A DNA stretch of 64,000 bases, from positions 372,001-436,000 of the forward strand of contig NZ_SJPO01000001.1 in NCBI RefSeq assembly GCF_007859935.1, written 5' to 3'. Positions within the stretch are counted from its first letter, which is position 1, and the number at the start of each line of letters is the position of its first letter. Below are positions 51,864-60,801 of this stretch, one piece after another. This DNA is from Posidoniimonas polymericola. GTDB taxonomy: Bacteria > Planctomycetota > Planctomycetia > Pirellulales > Lacipirellulaceae. Below the pieces are notes generated by a model. It searched no databases, had not been told where the DNA came from, and worked only from the letters and a program-made list of their open reading frames with translations. A program made the translations under genes and the position numbers.

Positions 51864-52649
51864 ATGTTATTCAAACTCATCGCAACAGGCGTAGCGGCAG
51901 CGGCGGTTTCGGCCGTGACGATCGGCTTCGCCCAGGGCCAGCCAGGCGACAACAACGACGCCCCGCGGCCTGCCCGGTTGGGGCCGATCGCGCCCGGACA
52001 GGTGTTCGACAGGATCGACGCCGACGGCGACGGCGTCGTCACGAAGGAAGAATTTGCCAAACATCAAGAGCAGCGTCAGGCCCGCCGGCCGGGCGGTCCC
52101 CCCGCGGGCGGGCCCGCGGATGTCGGCCCCCAACGCGGTGGTCGCGGCAACGGGCAGGGCATGGGACAAGGTCGCGGACAGGGTCCTGGGCAGGGCCGAC
52201 GCATGGGCCAGGGCCGCAACGCCGGCCGTGGACCGCAGGGCCAAGGCTTCAACGCCGACCAAGGACCGCGGATGGGGCCGCCGATGGGACAGCAGGCCGG
52301 ACGCCGCGGAGGCCAGGGCGGACCCGGTCGGGATGATTTCACCGGCCCGCCGCGGGGCGACTTCTGCCCGCACTGCCAGGGCTCGGGGATGGCTCCGCAG
52401 GGTCCCGGAATGGGGGGTCCCGGAATGGGAGGCCGTGGGATGGGTGGCCGAGGAATGGGTGGCCGAGGAATGGGCGGCCGCGACTTCGGCCCGCCGCCGC
52501 GTCTCGAGGGCGATCAAGCCGCCCCGCCGCGTGGTCCGCGAGGTCAGGGCCGCCGTGGTGAAGGCCGTGGCCGCCGCGGCTTCGACCGCCCGCCGGTCGA
52601 CGACCAGCCCGCCGCCGAAGAGCAAGTGCAGGAAGAATCGGAAACCTGA
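51864..52649 (+). CDS. Secreted EF-hand protein with Gly/Arg/Gln-rich repeats
   Basis: The 261-residue protein has a signal peptide (MLFKLIATGVAAAAVSAVTIGFA) and one EF-hand (DRIDADGDGVVTKEEF) for calcium. A low-complexity body of Gly, Arg, Gln and Pro follows, with a GMGGRGMGGRGMGG array near 195-213 and a single CPHC pair (FCPHCQGSG). The N-terminal calcium loop and repetitive tail are typical of planctomycete extracellular proteins with unknown role. The ATG at 51864 is preceded by AAAGGAGTACC, a good Shine-Dalgarno sequence. It is divergent from the sigma factor gene. Confidence 0.82.
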   Translation: MLFKLIATGVAAAAVSAVTIGFAQGQPGDNNDAPRPARLGPIAPGQVFDRIDADGDGVVTKEEFAKHQEQRQARRPGGPPAGGPADVGPQRGGRGNGQGMGQGRGQGPGQGRRMGQGRNAGRGPQGQGFNADQGPRMGPPMGQQAGRRGGQGGPGRDDFTGPPRGDFCPHCQGSGMAPQGPGMGGPGMGGRGMGGRGMGGRGMGGRDFGPPPRLEGDQAAPPRGPRGQGRRGEGRGRRGFDRPPVDDQPAAEEQVQEESET

Positions 52650-52727
52650 CCTCCGACACAGGCGACCGATCCTCAAAGCACCCGGCAGCGGCCGACGAGA
52701 GTCGGCCGCTGTTCTTGCGCGCGGAGG

Positions 52728-53600
52728 CTACTTTACCGCGGCCGCCGCTTTGGCGCTTGCGACTTCTTCGTAGCCGACGTCGTAGACGCCGAGCTCCATC
52801 AGTTGGGCGGCGAAGGTGTAGGGGTCGGCCGCGTAGACCTCTGGGATCTCGACCGAGATCCGCGACGCGTCGACCGTCTTGACGTACTCAAGGGCCGCCT
52901 CCTCGTTCCATTGGTCGGTCGGGATAAAACAGTCGCGGTACATTCCCTGGATAAGGTCGCGAACGGTGGTTGTCTCGACGACGCCGGCGTACTGTTTTTT
53001 GAGCCGGATCAATACCCGCCCGTTGCGGACGATTGGATGCTGAAACAAAGCCTCCAGCCGCATGCCGTTGACCAGTGTGCCGGTCGCCGCGTCGGACTCC
53101 GCCTCGACGAAGCCCGCCGCCCGGCCGGCTTTCACCCCCTCGGGCGTCAAGAGCGTGGTGGCGATCAAGTAGCCGCCGGCGATGCTCTGGCCCGACAGCG
53201 AGGTGATCCTGCAGGGGAGGATCTCGCCGCGCGTGGCGGGCTGCTTGCCGAGCGTTGCCTGGACCCGCACGAGCTTGAAGAACGGCTGGTACTTCTTGTC
53301 TTCAAGCAGCTTCTCTCGTTGGTCGCTGTCGCCGACCCAGGCGAAGGGGTTTGCGAGCGTTCGCTTCTCGGAGAGCGACAGCGTCTCCGATCGGTCCACC
53401 GCTGCTAGGTCGAGCAGCAGCCCGCAGCCGTTAATCGATTCGGGATGGTAGGTGATCAAGTCGGCAACCTGCCTTAGCTCGCACCGCCCAGGAGAGGAAG
53501 TCGCTGTGTGCGTTGGCGACTCCGGGTAGGCGGCGTGGGCCGATAGCGGCAGCGCCGCGGCAGTAATCAGCGTGAAAACGGCGAGCAGGCGCACGGACAT
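52728..53600 (-). CDS. Secreted FlgI-like (flagellar P-ring-like) domain protein
   Basis: The 290-residue protein has a signal peptide (MSVRLLAVFTLITAAALPLSAHA). The body follows the order of the P-ring protein in a diverged form: LRQVADLITYHPESINGCGLLLDL (compare IKDIA...GYGLVVGL), GGYLIATTLLTPEGVKAGRAAGF and GTLVNGMRLEALF (compare IPNGAIVE). It is shorter than FlgI (about 345-370) and lies outside any flagellar cluster, so it may be a free-standing homolog and not a P-ring subunit. The ATG at 53600 fits the signal peptide. Confidence 0.55.
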   Translation of the reverse strand: MSVRLLAVFTLITAAALPLSAHAAYPESPTHTATSSPGRCELRQVADLITYHPESINGCGLLLDLAAVDRSETLSLSEKRTLANPFAWVGDSDQREKLLEDKKYQPFFKLVRVQATLGKQPATRGEILPCRITSLSGQSIAGGYLIATTLLTPEGVKAGRAAGFVEAESDAATGTLVNGMRLEALFQHPIVRNGRVLIRLKKQYAGVVETTTVRDLIQGMYRDCFIPTDQWNEEAALEYVKTVDASRISVEIPEVYAADPYTFAAQLMELGVYDVGYEEVASAKAAAAVK

Positions 53601-53940
53601 CAAGACCTCGCGACAGAAGAGTTGGCGTAGAGAGAATGTTCGAATGCGATCGTAGTCCACGGTTCCCCGCGGCAACCAGATCAGTTTGTAGCCAGTCGCG
53701 ACGCGTCGCCACGGATCAGCCCATGGCGCCAGCCATGGGACCGACCTGGTACGCGGTCCTACGGCTGGCGCCGCCAGCCAGGGGAACCGCACTTGCCGGT
53801 GTGACCGCTACGGCCGCGCCAACGCGAACGCGGCCGACAACCATTCAGCTAGCATCCCTGGCGGTCCGATGCAGGATCATGGCGCGCCGTCGCTGCGCCG
53901 CGGTCACCACTCCCTTCACGCCGGCCTCAGGAGAATCACC
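53601..53940. repeat. Gene-free gap with two perfect hairpins
   Basis: This 340-bp gap between divergent genes holds CCCATGGC-GCCA-GCCATGGG (53720-53739) and GGCTGGC-GCC-GCCAGCC (53763-53779), both REP-like. I see no reading frame worth reporting apart from the small gene that starts at 53941. Confidence 0.7.
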
Positions 53941-54165
53941 ATGTGGAGAAGCTTCTTCCTCGCGATGGGCGTGTTCTCGCTGCTGCTGGGCGCCGAGTGC
54001 CTGGCGATCGACCAGGCCACCATCAAGCCGCGGATCCAAGGCGGCCAGGTCATCCGCCCCGAGAAGACCGTGCAGCCCCCCGACTGGGCCCCGTGGAGCC
54101 TGATGGCAGGCGGGGCGGTGATCGTCCTCTACACCTTCACACTCCCGCGTCGCGTGAAGGACTAG
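53941..54165 (+). CDS. Small membrane protein
   Basis: The 74-residue protein has a hydrophobic N-terminus (MWRSFFLAMGVFSLLLGAECLAI), a short polar part containing RIQGGQVIRPEKTVQPPDWAPW, and one more membrane helix (SLMAGGAVIVLYTFTLP) ending in RRVKD. The polar loop is probably periplasmic, between two helices. A small protein like this recurs in planctomycetes as far as I recall, with no known role. ATG 53941 starts the hydrophobic segment; upstream in-frame residues are polar and not protein-like. Confidence 0.6.
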   Translation: MWRSFFLAMGVFSLLLGAECLAIDQATIKPRIQGGQVIRPEKTVQPPDWAPWSLMAGGAVIVLYTFTLPRRVKD

Positions 54166-54185
54166 GCGGCCCAAAAGACCGGATG

Positions 54186-54247
54186 GCCAAGCCGAAATGC
54201 CCAATAAGCAGGGATTTAGCCCAAAAATCGGGGCATTTTGGCTTGGC
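54186..54247. promoter_or_regulatory. Long inverted repeat upstream of ilvB
   Basis: GCCAAGCCGAAATGCCC (54186-54202) pairs with GGGCATTTTGGCTTGGC (54231-54247), with one mismatch, around a loop of about 28 nt. It may terminate the small membrane protein transcript or form a leader structure for ilvB, which starts 139 bp later. No Leu/Val/Ile-rich leader peptide accompanies it, so classical attenuation is not supported. Confidence 0.45.
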
Positions 54248-54385
54248 GATCGCTCATTGAACGCCCCGCCATCTGCTTGAAACACCGGCCCGCGGCGGTC
54301 TATCATGAACCGCTTGGCTCTTTCTGGGTCATGACGGTAAGTCCGTTGACCCACCATCCCGATTCCCCCGACCCCGTTTTACGCC

Positions 54386-56185
54386 ATGGCGACTGTCACC
54401 AAGCCAGAGTCCTCGACCGCATCTGAACTCGTTTCCGGGGCCGACATCCTGGTGCAGTCGCTGGTCAACCACGGCGTCGACACCATCTTTGCGTACCCGG
54501 GCGGCTGCAGCATGCCGCTGCACCAGGCCCTCACGCGGCACAAGGACAAGCTGCGGACCATCCTGCCACGGCACGAGCAGGGGGGCGGCTTCGCCGCGCA
54601 GGGCATCGCCCGCTCGACTGGCAAGGTCGGCGTCTGCATGGCGACCTCCGGCCCTGGAGCGACCAACCTGGTCACCGCCATCGCCGACGCCAAGCTCGAC
54701 AGCATCCCGCTGGTCGCGATCACCGGCCAGGTGCCGACCGCGGTCATCGGGTCCGACGCCTTCCAAGAGACGCCCATCGTCGAGGTTTGTCGCGGCATCA
54801 CCAAGCACCACTACCTGGTGACCGACGTCGAGGATGTCGCCCGCGTGATGCGCGAGGCGTTTGTCATCGCCAGCACCGGCCGCCCCGGCCCCGTGCTGGT
54901 CGACATGCCCAAGGACGTGCAGCTCGCCCTCTGCGAGCCGGACTACGACGCGCCGCTCGACCTGCCCGGCTACCTCAACAAGGAAGGCGAGTTCGAGGTC
55001 CCGCAGGCCCGCAGCGAGCAGATCAAGCAGGCGGCCGCCGCGATCAAGCGGGCCAAGAAGCCGGTGATCTACGCCGGCGGCGGCGTGGTCATCTCCGGCG
55101 CCAGCGACGAGGTCCGCACGCTCGTCAAGAAGACCGGCATCCCAATCACCACCACCGTCATGGGCCTGGGCATCTACCCGGGGACCGACCCGCTGTCGCT
55201 CGACATGCTGGGCATGCACGGCAGCGTCTACTCGAACTACGCGGTCGACGAGGCCGACCTGTTGATTGCCCTCGGCGTGCGGTTCGACGACCGCGTCACC
55301 GGCAAGCTCGAGGAGTTCTGCAAGCACGGCAAGATCATCCACGTCGACATCGACGCCGCCGAGCTCAACAAGAACAAGCCGGCCCACATCCCCGTCCAGA
55401 GCGACGTCAAGCAGGCCCTCACGGAGCTCAACAAGATCGTCGAGGCGCCCGAGGACATCAGCCCCTGGGTCGAGCAGTGCCTGGAGTGGAAGAAGAAGTT
55501 CCCCTTCAAGTACGACGAGTCGTACCCCGGCATCACCCAGCAGCACGCCATCAAGACCCTCTGGGAGATCGTCCACGAGAAGGACCCGATCATCTCGGTC
55601 GGCGTCGGGCAGCACCAGATGTGGGCGGCCCAGTTCTACAAGTTCGACAAGCCCCGCACCTGGCTCAGCTCCAGCGGCCTGGGCACGATGGGCTTCGGCC
55701 TGCCGGCCGCGATGGGAGCGCAGAGCGTGTTCCCGGACCGGCTGGTCATCGACATCGACGGCGACGGCTCGTTCCAGATGAACATCCAGGAGCTGTCGAC
55801 CCTGGTCTGCGAGAAGCTACCGGTGAAGGTGCTGCTCTTGAATAACCAGCACCTCGGCATGGTCGTGCAGTGGGAAGACCGCTTCATGCAGGGCAACCGT
55901 GCCCACACGTACCTCGGCCCGGTCGACCACCCCGAGTGGGCCGGCAAGGGCGACGGCATCGGCCGCGCCGGCCGCGACCACCGCTACGCCGACTTCGTCA
56001 AGATCGCCCACGGCTACGGCTGCGGCGGCGCGTACGTCGAGCGTAAGGAGGACCTGCCGGCCGCGATCGAGGAGATGATCGCCTACGACGGACCCTACAT
56101 CCTCGACGTCAACGTGCCGTACCAGGAGCAGGTGCTGCCGATGATCCCGAGTGGCCACACCGTGCGGGATATCATCACGGAGTAG
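54386..56185 (+). CDS. ilvB: Acetolactate synthase, large catalytic subunit
   Basis: The 599-residue ThDP enzyme condenses two pyruvates (or pyruvate and 2-oxobutyrate), the first common step of valine, leucine and isoleucine synthesis. The catalytic Glu is in [13 protein letters not shown] (E64), the FAD/substrate region in [14 protein letters not shown], and the ThDP-Mg motif is [15 protein letters not shown]...[11 protein letters not shown]. Length is usual. The regulatory subunit gene (ilvN) is not adjacent: an SDR gene follows after a strong terminator, so ilvN must lie elsewhere. There is a palindrome in the leader (54186-54247). Confidence 0.95.
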   Translation: MATVTKPESSTASELVSGADILVQSLVNHGVDTIFAYPGGCSMPLHQALTRHKDKLRTILPRHEQGGGFAAQGIARSTGKVGVCMATSGPGATNLVTAIADAKLDSIPLVAITGQVPTAVIGSDAFQETPIVEVCRGITKHHYLVTDVEDVARVMREAFVIASTGRPGPVLVDMPKDVQLALCEPDYDAPLDLPGYLNKEGEFEVPQARSEQIKQAAAAIKRAKKPVIYAGGGVVISGASDEVRTLVKKTGIPITTTVMGLGIYPGTDPLSLDMLGMHGSVYSNYAVDEADLLIALGVRFDDRVTGKLEEFCKHGKIIHVDIDAAELNKNKPAHIPVQSDVKQALTELNKIVEAPEDISPWVEQCLEWKKKFPFKYDESYPGITQQHAIKTLWEIVHEKDPIISVGVGQHQMWAAQFYKFDKPRTWLSSSGLGTMGFGLPAAMGAQSVFPDRLVIDIDGDGSFQMNIQELSTLVCEKLPVKVLLLNNQHLGMVVQWEDRFMQGNRAHTYLGPVDHPEWAGKGDGIGRAGRDHRYADFVKIAHGYGCGGAYVERKEDLPAAIEEMIAYDGPYILDVNVPYQEQVLPMIPSGHTVRDIITE

Positions 56186-56218
56186 GCAGCCGCTCACTGA
56201 TGTCGAGCCACCCACCAA

Positions 56219-56246
56219 CCCCCGGCGGAAGCCGGGGGTTTTTTAT
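56219..56246 (+). terminator. Rho-independent terminator after ilvB
   Basis: CCCCCGGC (56219-56226) pairs with GCCGGGGG (56231-56238) around GGAA, followed by TTTTTTATT. The hairpin centre GGCGGAAGCC is identical to the core of the REP hairpins near 29600 and 30240, so this terminator may have been built from a REP. Confidence 0.93.
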
Positions 56247-56305
56247 TGACGCCCCAGGCGCCCGTCGGGGGCCGGGGCGGGTAAGCTGGTCCGATCCCCT
56301 CTCAA

Positions 56306-57964
56306 TTGCTGTTCTCAAATCCAACGAAAACTGTGGCGGACTCGTCCCACCCATCATCGCCCTCGGCCGAAGACCTCCAGCAGGCCGCCCAAATCCTCGA
56401 GCAGGTCGCCGCCGACCGCGGGCTGCTCGCGCAGCTCCCTGAGGAAGACCGCCAGCGGCTGCTGCGGATCGTGAACCAGGTGGCGCTGCCCGACCGCGGC
56501 TCACGCCGCAAGCTCCGCAAGGAGTTCCACCGCAAGAAGCAGGCGGCGCTCGACGAGCAGCGCAAGGCCGACGCCGAGCGGCTCGCGACGACCGGCATCC
56601 GCGCTCAGTACAGCACGCGCCAGCTCAAGAAGCCAGAGCCCCCCGCGCCGTTCGACACGCCGCCGCCCGCATTAACGCACGATGCTTCGGTAGCCACCGG
56701 TGAAGGGGCAACGGGGCAGGGCGCCGCCGACCCGCTCAGTGATTGGCCCAAGCTCGACCTGCCGCGGACCTGCTACACCTGCAAGGCCGAGTACGACCGC
56801 CTACACCACTTCTACGACGCCCTCTGCCCGGCCTGCAGCCAGCTCAACTGGACCAAGCGCAACCAGACCTGCGACCTCTCGGGCCGCGTGGCGGTGGTGA
56901 CCGGCGCGCGGGTGAAGATCGGCTATCAGGCGGCGCTCAAGCTGCTGCGGGCCGGCGCGCACACGGTAGTGCTGACCCGCTTTCCGCGCGACGCCGCGCG
57001 GCGGTTCCTGGAGGAGGCCGACCACGAGGAGTGGCGGGGCCGCCTCGAGATCCACGGCGCCGACCTCCGCCACACGCCGAGCGTCGAGGCGCTGGCCGAC
57101 CACCTGGCCGGCACGCTGCCGCGGCTCGACTTCCTGTTGAACAACGCCTGCCAGACCGTGCGGCGGCCGCCCGGCTTCTACGCGCACTTGATGGAGGGCG
57201 AGCGGCGGCTCGGCGAGTCGCTCCCCGACGAGGCGCGGCCCATGCTTGCCTCGTACGAGGAGCTCCGCAAGCAGGGCACGCGCGAAAACAAGCCAGAGCT
57301 GGCCGGCGCCGCGCTGGCCGCCCTCGGCGACGGGCTCGCGCGGGACAGCATCGCGGGCATCGTGAAGGCGGCCGAGTTGTCGCAAATCCCGCTCGTGGCC
57401 GGCGACGAGGACCGCGGCGAGCACCTGTTCCCCACCGGCCAGTACGACGTCGACCAGCAGCAGGTCGACCTGCGGAGCGTCAACAGCTGGCGGCTCCGCC
57501 TGGCCGACGTGCCGACCGTTGAGCTGCTAGAGGTGCAGCTAGTGAACGCCATCGCGCCGTTCATCCTCAACGCCCGGCTCAAGCCGCTAATGACCCGAGT
57601 CCCGACGCCCGACAAGCACATCGTCAACGTGTCGGCGATGGAGGGCGTGTTCTATCGGGCGTACAAGACCGACAAGCACCCGCACACCAACATGGCGAAA
57701 GCGGCCCTCAACATGCTGACCCGCACGTCCGCTCAGGACTACGCCCGAGACGGCATCCACATGAACAGCGTCGACACCGGTTGGATCACCGATGAGGACC
57801 CGGCCGAGATCGCGAAGCGGAAGCAGGAAGAGCTGGGCTTCCACCCGCCCTTGGACCTGGTCGACGCCGCGGCCCGGATCTGCGACCCGTACATCGACGG
57901 CCAGCTGACCGGCAATCACGTGTGGGGCAAGTTCTTGAAGGACTACCAGGTGGCGAACTGGTAG
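56306..57964 (+). CDS. Short-chain dehydrogenase/reductase with N-terminal zinc-ribbon-like domain
   Basis: The 552-residue protein has three parts. A charged helical N-terminus runs to about 110. A two-CxxC module (CYTCKAEYDRLHHFYDALCPAC) resembles a zinc ribbon. A C-terminal SDR domain has VAVVTGARVKIGYQAAL (NAD(P) site), LDFLLNNACQTVRR and VSAMEGVFYRAYKTDKHPHTNMAKAAL. The SDR active site reads S...Y-x-x-x-K with Y at RAYKTDKH, a partly degenerate pattern. The zinc ribbon suggests a role in a protein or nucleic acid complex, not simple metabolism. The TTG at 56306 is the longest start; GTG 56333 (VADSSHP) is equally plausible. Confidence 0.82.
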   Translation: MLFSNPTKTVADSSHPSSPSAEDLQQAAQILEQVAADRGLLAQLPEEDRQRLLRIVNQVALPDRGSRRKLRKEFHRKKQAALDEQRKADAERLATTGIRAQYSTRQLKKPEPPAPFDTPPPALTHDASVATGEGATGQGAADPLSDWPKLDLPRTCYTCKAEYDRLHHFYDALCPACSQLNWTKRNQTCDLSGRVAVVTGARVKIGYQAALKLLRAGAHTVVLTRFPRDAARRFLEEADHEEWRGRLEIHGADLRHTPSVEALADHLAGTLPRLDFLLNNACQTVRRPPGFYAHLMEGERRLGESLPDEARPMLASYEELRKQGTRENKPELAGAALAALGDGLARDSIAGIVKAAELSQIPLVAGDEDRGEHLFPTGQYDVDQQQVDLRSVNSWRLRLADVPTVELLEVQLVNAIAPFILNARLKPLMTRVPTPDKHIVNVSAMEGVFYRAYKTDKHPHTNMAKAALNMLTRTSAQDYARDGIHMNSVDTGWITDEDPAEIAKRKQEELGFHPPLDLVDAAARICDPYIDGQLTGNHVWGKFLKDYQVANW

Positions 57965-57973
57965 GCGTGCTCG

Positions 57974-58666
57974 CTAGGCGCTCTGCACTCGTACGGCTTT
58001 CGACGGCCGCAGGGCGAGCAGCAGGAGGATGAGGGCGATTGGCAGCAGGGTCGCCACCGCCCCGTTCCCGTAGGCGATCTGCAGGGCGGCTTCCCCAAAT
58101 TGGTTGGCGGGTAGCGTCCTGACCAGCACGATGGTCGTCGCGATCCTTGCCGCACACGCCGCCAACAGTATCGCACCGGCCGCGGCGGCGAAACCAACGA
58201 CGCCAATACGCGAAAATCCGTGGCCAATAACGGCCCCCCGGGCAGTCAGCATGACCACCGCCCCAAAGGCGATCCACGCGGCGGCCGAGGCCGCCACCGA
58301 AGACCCGCCCATGAGCGTTCCCGTGCCGCCCAGCCAAGCGGTCACGGCTTGAGCCGCCAAGCCGACGGTGTTGGCGACGGCTTGGCAGACAATCAGTGCG
58401 AGGCCGCCGGCCGCCATCCACCGCACCCGCCGTCTCCAGACGGCCGTGGTGTTGACCTTGCTGTACTCGACCGCCAAGTCGGGCGTCCCGCCAACCCGAT
58501 GCGCGGCGACCAGGAACGCCTCTTCCTCGCTGAGGCCCAGTTCCCCAAGCGTGTCCAGCGAGTCACGCAGATGAATCTCGAGCTCGTCGGCGTCGGTGGC
58601 GTCAATCGAGCCGGCCGACTGCAGGTTGGCTCGCCAGTCACTGATCGACTTGTTCAGCTCAAACAT
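57974..58666 (-). CDS. Membrane protein with HAAS-type prefix domain, paired with PadR
   Basis: The 230-residue protein has a soluble N-terminus (ISDWRANLQSAGSIDATDADELEIHLRDSLDTL...LSEEEAFLVAAHRVG, the prefix found before permease-like regions) and about four membrane helices. It overlaps the PadR gene by 13 bp, so the two form an operon. Such pairs are often membrane partners of PadR-regulated ABC systems; here no ATPase is present. Function is unknown beyond that. The ATG at 58666 is the first Met of the recognisable domain. Confidence 0.82.
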   Translation of the reverse strand: MFELNKSISDWRANLQSAGSIDATDADELEIHLRDSLDTLGELGLSEEEAFLVAAHRVGGTPDLAVEYSKVNTTAVWRRRVRWMAAGGLALIVCQAVANTVGLAAQAVTAWLGGTGTLMGGSSVAASAAAWIAFGAVVMLTARGAVIGHGFSRIGVVGFAAAAGAILLAACAARIATTIVLVRTLPANQFGEAALQIAYGNGAVATLLPIALILLLLALRPSKAVRVQSA

Positions 58667-58992
58667 GCCTTGGGTCCCCAGAGGAGGGTGAGGGTATCGT
58701 GCACCGCCAGCCAGTGCTCGCGGTGCTGGGCCAGCGACTTCTTGCCGTTGGCGCTGACGCTGTAGTACTTCCGCCGCCGGCCGTTGTTGGCCTGCTTCCA
58801 GCTCGACTGGATCAGGCCTTCTTTCTCCATGCGGTGGAGTACCGGGTAGAGCATGCCCTCGCTCCACTCGATCTGCCCGCCGGAGGCCTGCCGCACCTGC
58901 TGGATGATGGAGTACCCGTAGTCCTCTCCCCGCGACAGGATCGCAAGGAGCAGGGGGCGGGTAGAAGCAGCGGCGAGTTCTTTGGGAAGCAT
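58654..58992 (-). CDS. PadR family transcriptional regulator
   Basis: The 112-residue winged-helix protein matches PadR: RPLLLAILSRGEDYGYSIIQQVRQASGG, EWSEGMLYPVLHRMEKEGLIQSSW (recognition helix and wing) and RRRKYYSVSANGKKSLAQHREHW. It probably represses its own operon with the membrane protein 57974-58666. The sequence just upstream (59018-59055) contains CCTAGCGTTGCTAGG and another CGCTAGG, candidate operators. The inducer is unknown. Confidence 0.93.
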   Translation of the reverse strand: MLPKELAAASTRPLLLAILSRGEDYGYSIIQQVRQASGGQIEWSEGMLYPVLHRMEKEGLIQSSWKQANNGRRRKYYSVSANGKKSLAQHREHWLAVHDTLTLLWGPKACLS

Positions 58993-59017
58993 GATGTCGC
59001 CCGTGAATACCTAGCGT

Positions 59018-59050
59018 TGCTAGGCTTTTTACTTGTGTCCGCTAGGTATG
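59018..59050. promoter_or_regulatory. Candidate PadR operator
   Basis: Upstream of the PadR start (58992), CTAGCGTTGCTAG (59022-59034) is an interrupted palindrome, and CGCTAGG recurs at 59040-59046. PadR proteins usually bind such two-fold sites in their own promoters. This is a positional inference. Confidence 0.35.
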
Positions 59051-59261
59051 TCAACCAAGTGATGGAGAACCATCGATCCACGATGGGGAATTCGTGCCTG
59101 CGGCGACCTGCGACCTGGATTTTTGGTGGTTTGGGGTGTCTTGCCGGCCCCAGCTGATGCCGATATACTGCGGGGCTCACAAAGCATGCGAGGTCCCTCA
59201 CAGGGCCACGCCTACCGTACAGAACCCCGCCTCGGCGGGCCGCTAAGAGCGGGAGACTCCA

Positions 59262-59465
59262 ATGACCATCGATAAATCACTCAAAGTTAAGCGTGGCTCC
59301 ACGGGTACCCGCAGTGTGCTGACCCGTGTCGAGCGGCTCAAGCAGCTCAAGGACAACGAGCGCTGGAGCGAGGGCGATTCGCCGTTTGGCATCCCAAAGG
59401 TGCGGGTGAAGAAGCTCCAGATGAAGAAGAAGAAGAAGAAGGAAAAGGACGAGGACAAGAAGTAG
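59262..59465 (+). CDS. Small basic protein (planctomycete/verrucomicrobia/chlamydia family)
   Basis: The 67-residue protein MTIDKSLKVKRGSTGTRSVL... has the family features: a short start, RVERLKQLKDNERW in the middle, the GIPKVRVKKLQMKK segment and a long Lys-rich tail (KKKKKKEKDEDKK). I recall this as the small basic protein linked to ribosomes in Chlamydiae, Verrucomicrobia and Planctomycetes; the link to rRNA is from the family name and not shown here. A bidirectional terminator follows at 59572. Confidence 0.9.
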   Translation: MTIDKSLKVKRGSTGTRSVLTRVERLKQLKDNERWSEGDSPFGIPKVRVKKLQMKKKKKKEKDEDKK

Positions 59466-59571
59466 CCTCGGCCGTAGGCGAGCGCCGTCCCGAGCGGGTT
59501 CTTTCCGCTGTAGGGCTCGGGCTATGCGAATCCGACCGGCCCTGCCGGACCTTCCGATGCACATCGCAAGA

Positions 59572-59607
59572 AAAAAGAGTCGCACCAAACTTGGTGCGGC
59601 TCTTTTT
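59572..59607. terminator. Bidirectional terminator between convergent genes
   Basis: AAAAAGAGTCGCACCAA (59572-59588) pairs with TTGGTGCGGCTCTTTTT (59591-59607), a 17-bp stem with one G-T pair and a 2-nt loop. It has A- and T-tracts on the two sides, so it can end transcription in both directions. Confidence 0.92.
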
Positions 59608-59629
59608 GTTTCATGCGGCGCCGTCGACA

Positions 59630-60718
59630 CTACTCGACGTCAAATTCATCCAGCTTGCGATCGAGGGCAGACAGGATAGCGCTCTCCGCCTCGACGCGGC
59701 CGCCGTTCATATCGGCCAGCTGGTCGCTGCGCCGCGCAACCGCCCGGCCGATCAGCCGCTGGAGCGTGGCCGCCGACTGCAGCCGCGGCCCGACGTCAGC
59801 CTCTTCAGGCGAAAGGCCGGCGAGGTAGAGCTGCAGGAAGTTGCGTTGGTCGTTCAGTTCGTCCAGGTCGCGGACGATCGCGGCCAGGCGGAACGCCGAC
59901 AGCTCCTTCGCGCCGACCAGCAGGCCCTCGAGTTCCCGCAGGCGGGAGTTGTAGCCCGCGACGCGGGTCGAGAGCTCGAGCAGGTCGATCTTGACTGCTT
60001 GGCTGCGAGAAACCGGCTTGAACCGCTTGCTGCCTCCGGACACGCCCTGCTGGGCGACCCGCGCCCCGTCGTCGGCGAAGGGGTCGCTCCAGTCGAGCTT
60101 CTGGGCGGCCGGATGGTCGGCCCAGGCGTCGGTTGGGGCCGTGGGCTCTGGTGCTGAGAAGGCGGCAGGCTCTGGCTGCGCTGCGTACTCTGGTTCGGGT
60201 TGGTCCGGGCTCTTCCGCTCGGGCGCCACAACCTCGATTGGGTCCGCGGCAAATGTGGGCGGTTCGACCGGCAGCGGATTGCTAGGTGCGGGGTCGTAGG
60301 CGATTGGGCTGGCGGGTTCTGCGGGCGCTGGTTCTGCCGCCACCACTTCTGCTACGGGCGCCACCTGGGGCGGCAGGAACTCGGGCGGGCTCGGCAGGGC
60401 GCCGCGGCCGCCCAGCATTGAGCCGCGGATCACGCCCTTGAGCCACTGCTCCATGGCGTCGGCGTCCTGGTCGGTGCGGGCCGAAGCGTTCCAGGCGTCG
60501 AGCGTCTGCTGGAGCAGTTCCCGATTGGCTTGGTAGGTCGACTCGTTGCTGCGGTGGCTCTCGCTGCGGAGCTGCAGGTGCTGCGCGGCCCGCCCGACCA
60601 GCGATTGCAGCTCGCTGGTGCGGGCGGTCGGCTGGGCGGTCAGCGTCGTGGGGAATGCCGCGACGATCGCCAGCACAACGGCCGGGCAGATCGAGCAAAG
60701 CTTCGGGGCGGTGGTCAT
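59630..60718 (-). CDS. Secreted Pro/Glu-rich hypothetical protein
   Basis: The 362-residue protein has a signal peptide (MTTAPKLCSICPAVVLAIVAAFPTTLTA), an N-terminal helical stretch, a long Pro/Ala/Glu linker (about 110-200), and a helical C-terminus from about 235 with heptad-like spacing (KIDLLELSTRVAGYNSRLRELEG, FRLAAIVRDLDELNDQRNFLQ, ALDRKLDEFDVE). This resembles an envelope-spanning linker with a coiled-coil end. I do not recognise a family. It is divergent from the VTT gene, sharing an 83-bp promoter gap. Confidence 0.7.
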   Translation of the reverse strand: MTTAPKLCSICPAVVLAIVAAFPTTLTAQPTARTSELQSLVGRAAQHLQLRSESHRSNESTYQANRELLQQTLDAWNASARTDQDADAMEQWLKGVIRGSMLGGRGALPSPPEFLPPQVAPVAEVVAAEPAPAEPASPIAYDPAPSNPLPVEPPTFAADPIEVVAPERKSPDQPEPEYAAQPEPAAFSAPEPTAPTDAWADHPAAQKLDWSDPFADDGARVAQQGVSGGSKRFKPVSRSQAVKIDLLELSTRVAGYNSRLRELEGLLVGAKELSAFRLAAIVRDLDELNDQRNFLQLYLAGLSPEEADVGPRLQSAATLQRLIGRAVARRSDQLADMNGGRVEAESAILSALDRKLDEFDVE

Positions 60719-60801
60719 TGTGTTTCGGGTTCCGGCGACGGTTACAATGAGGGGTCCCGCTTCCGCGGGCGCAGCACGCGTTTAAACCTAGACCCGCCGC
60801 A

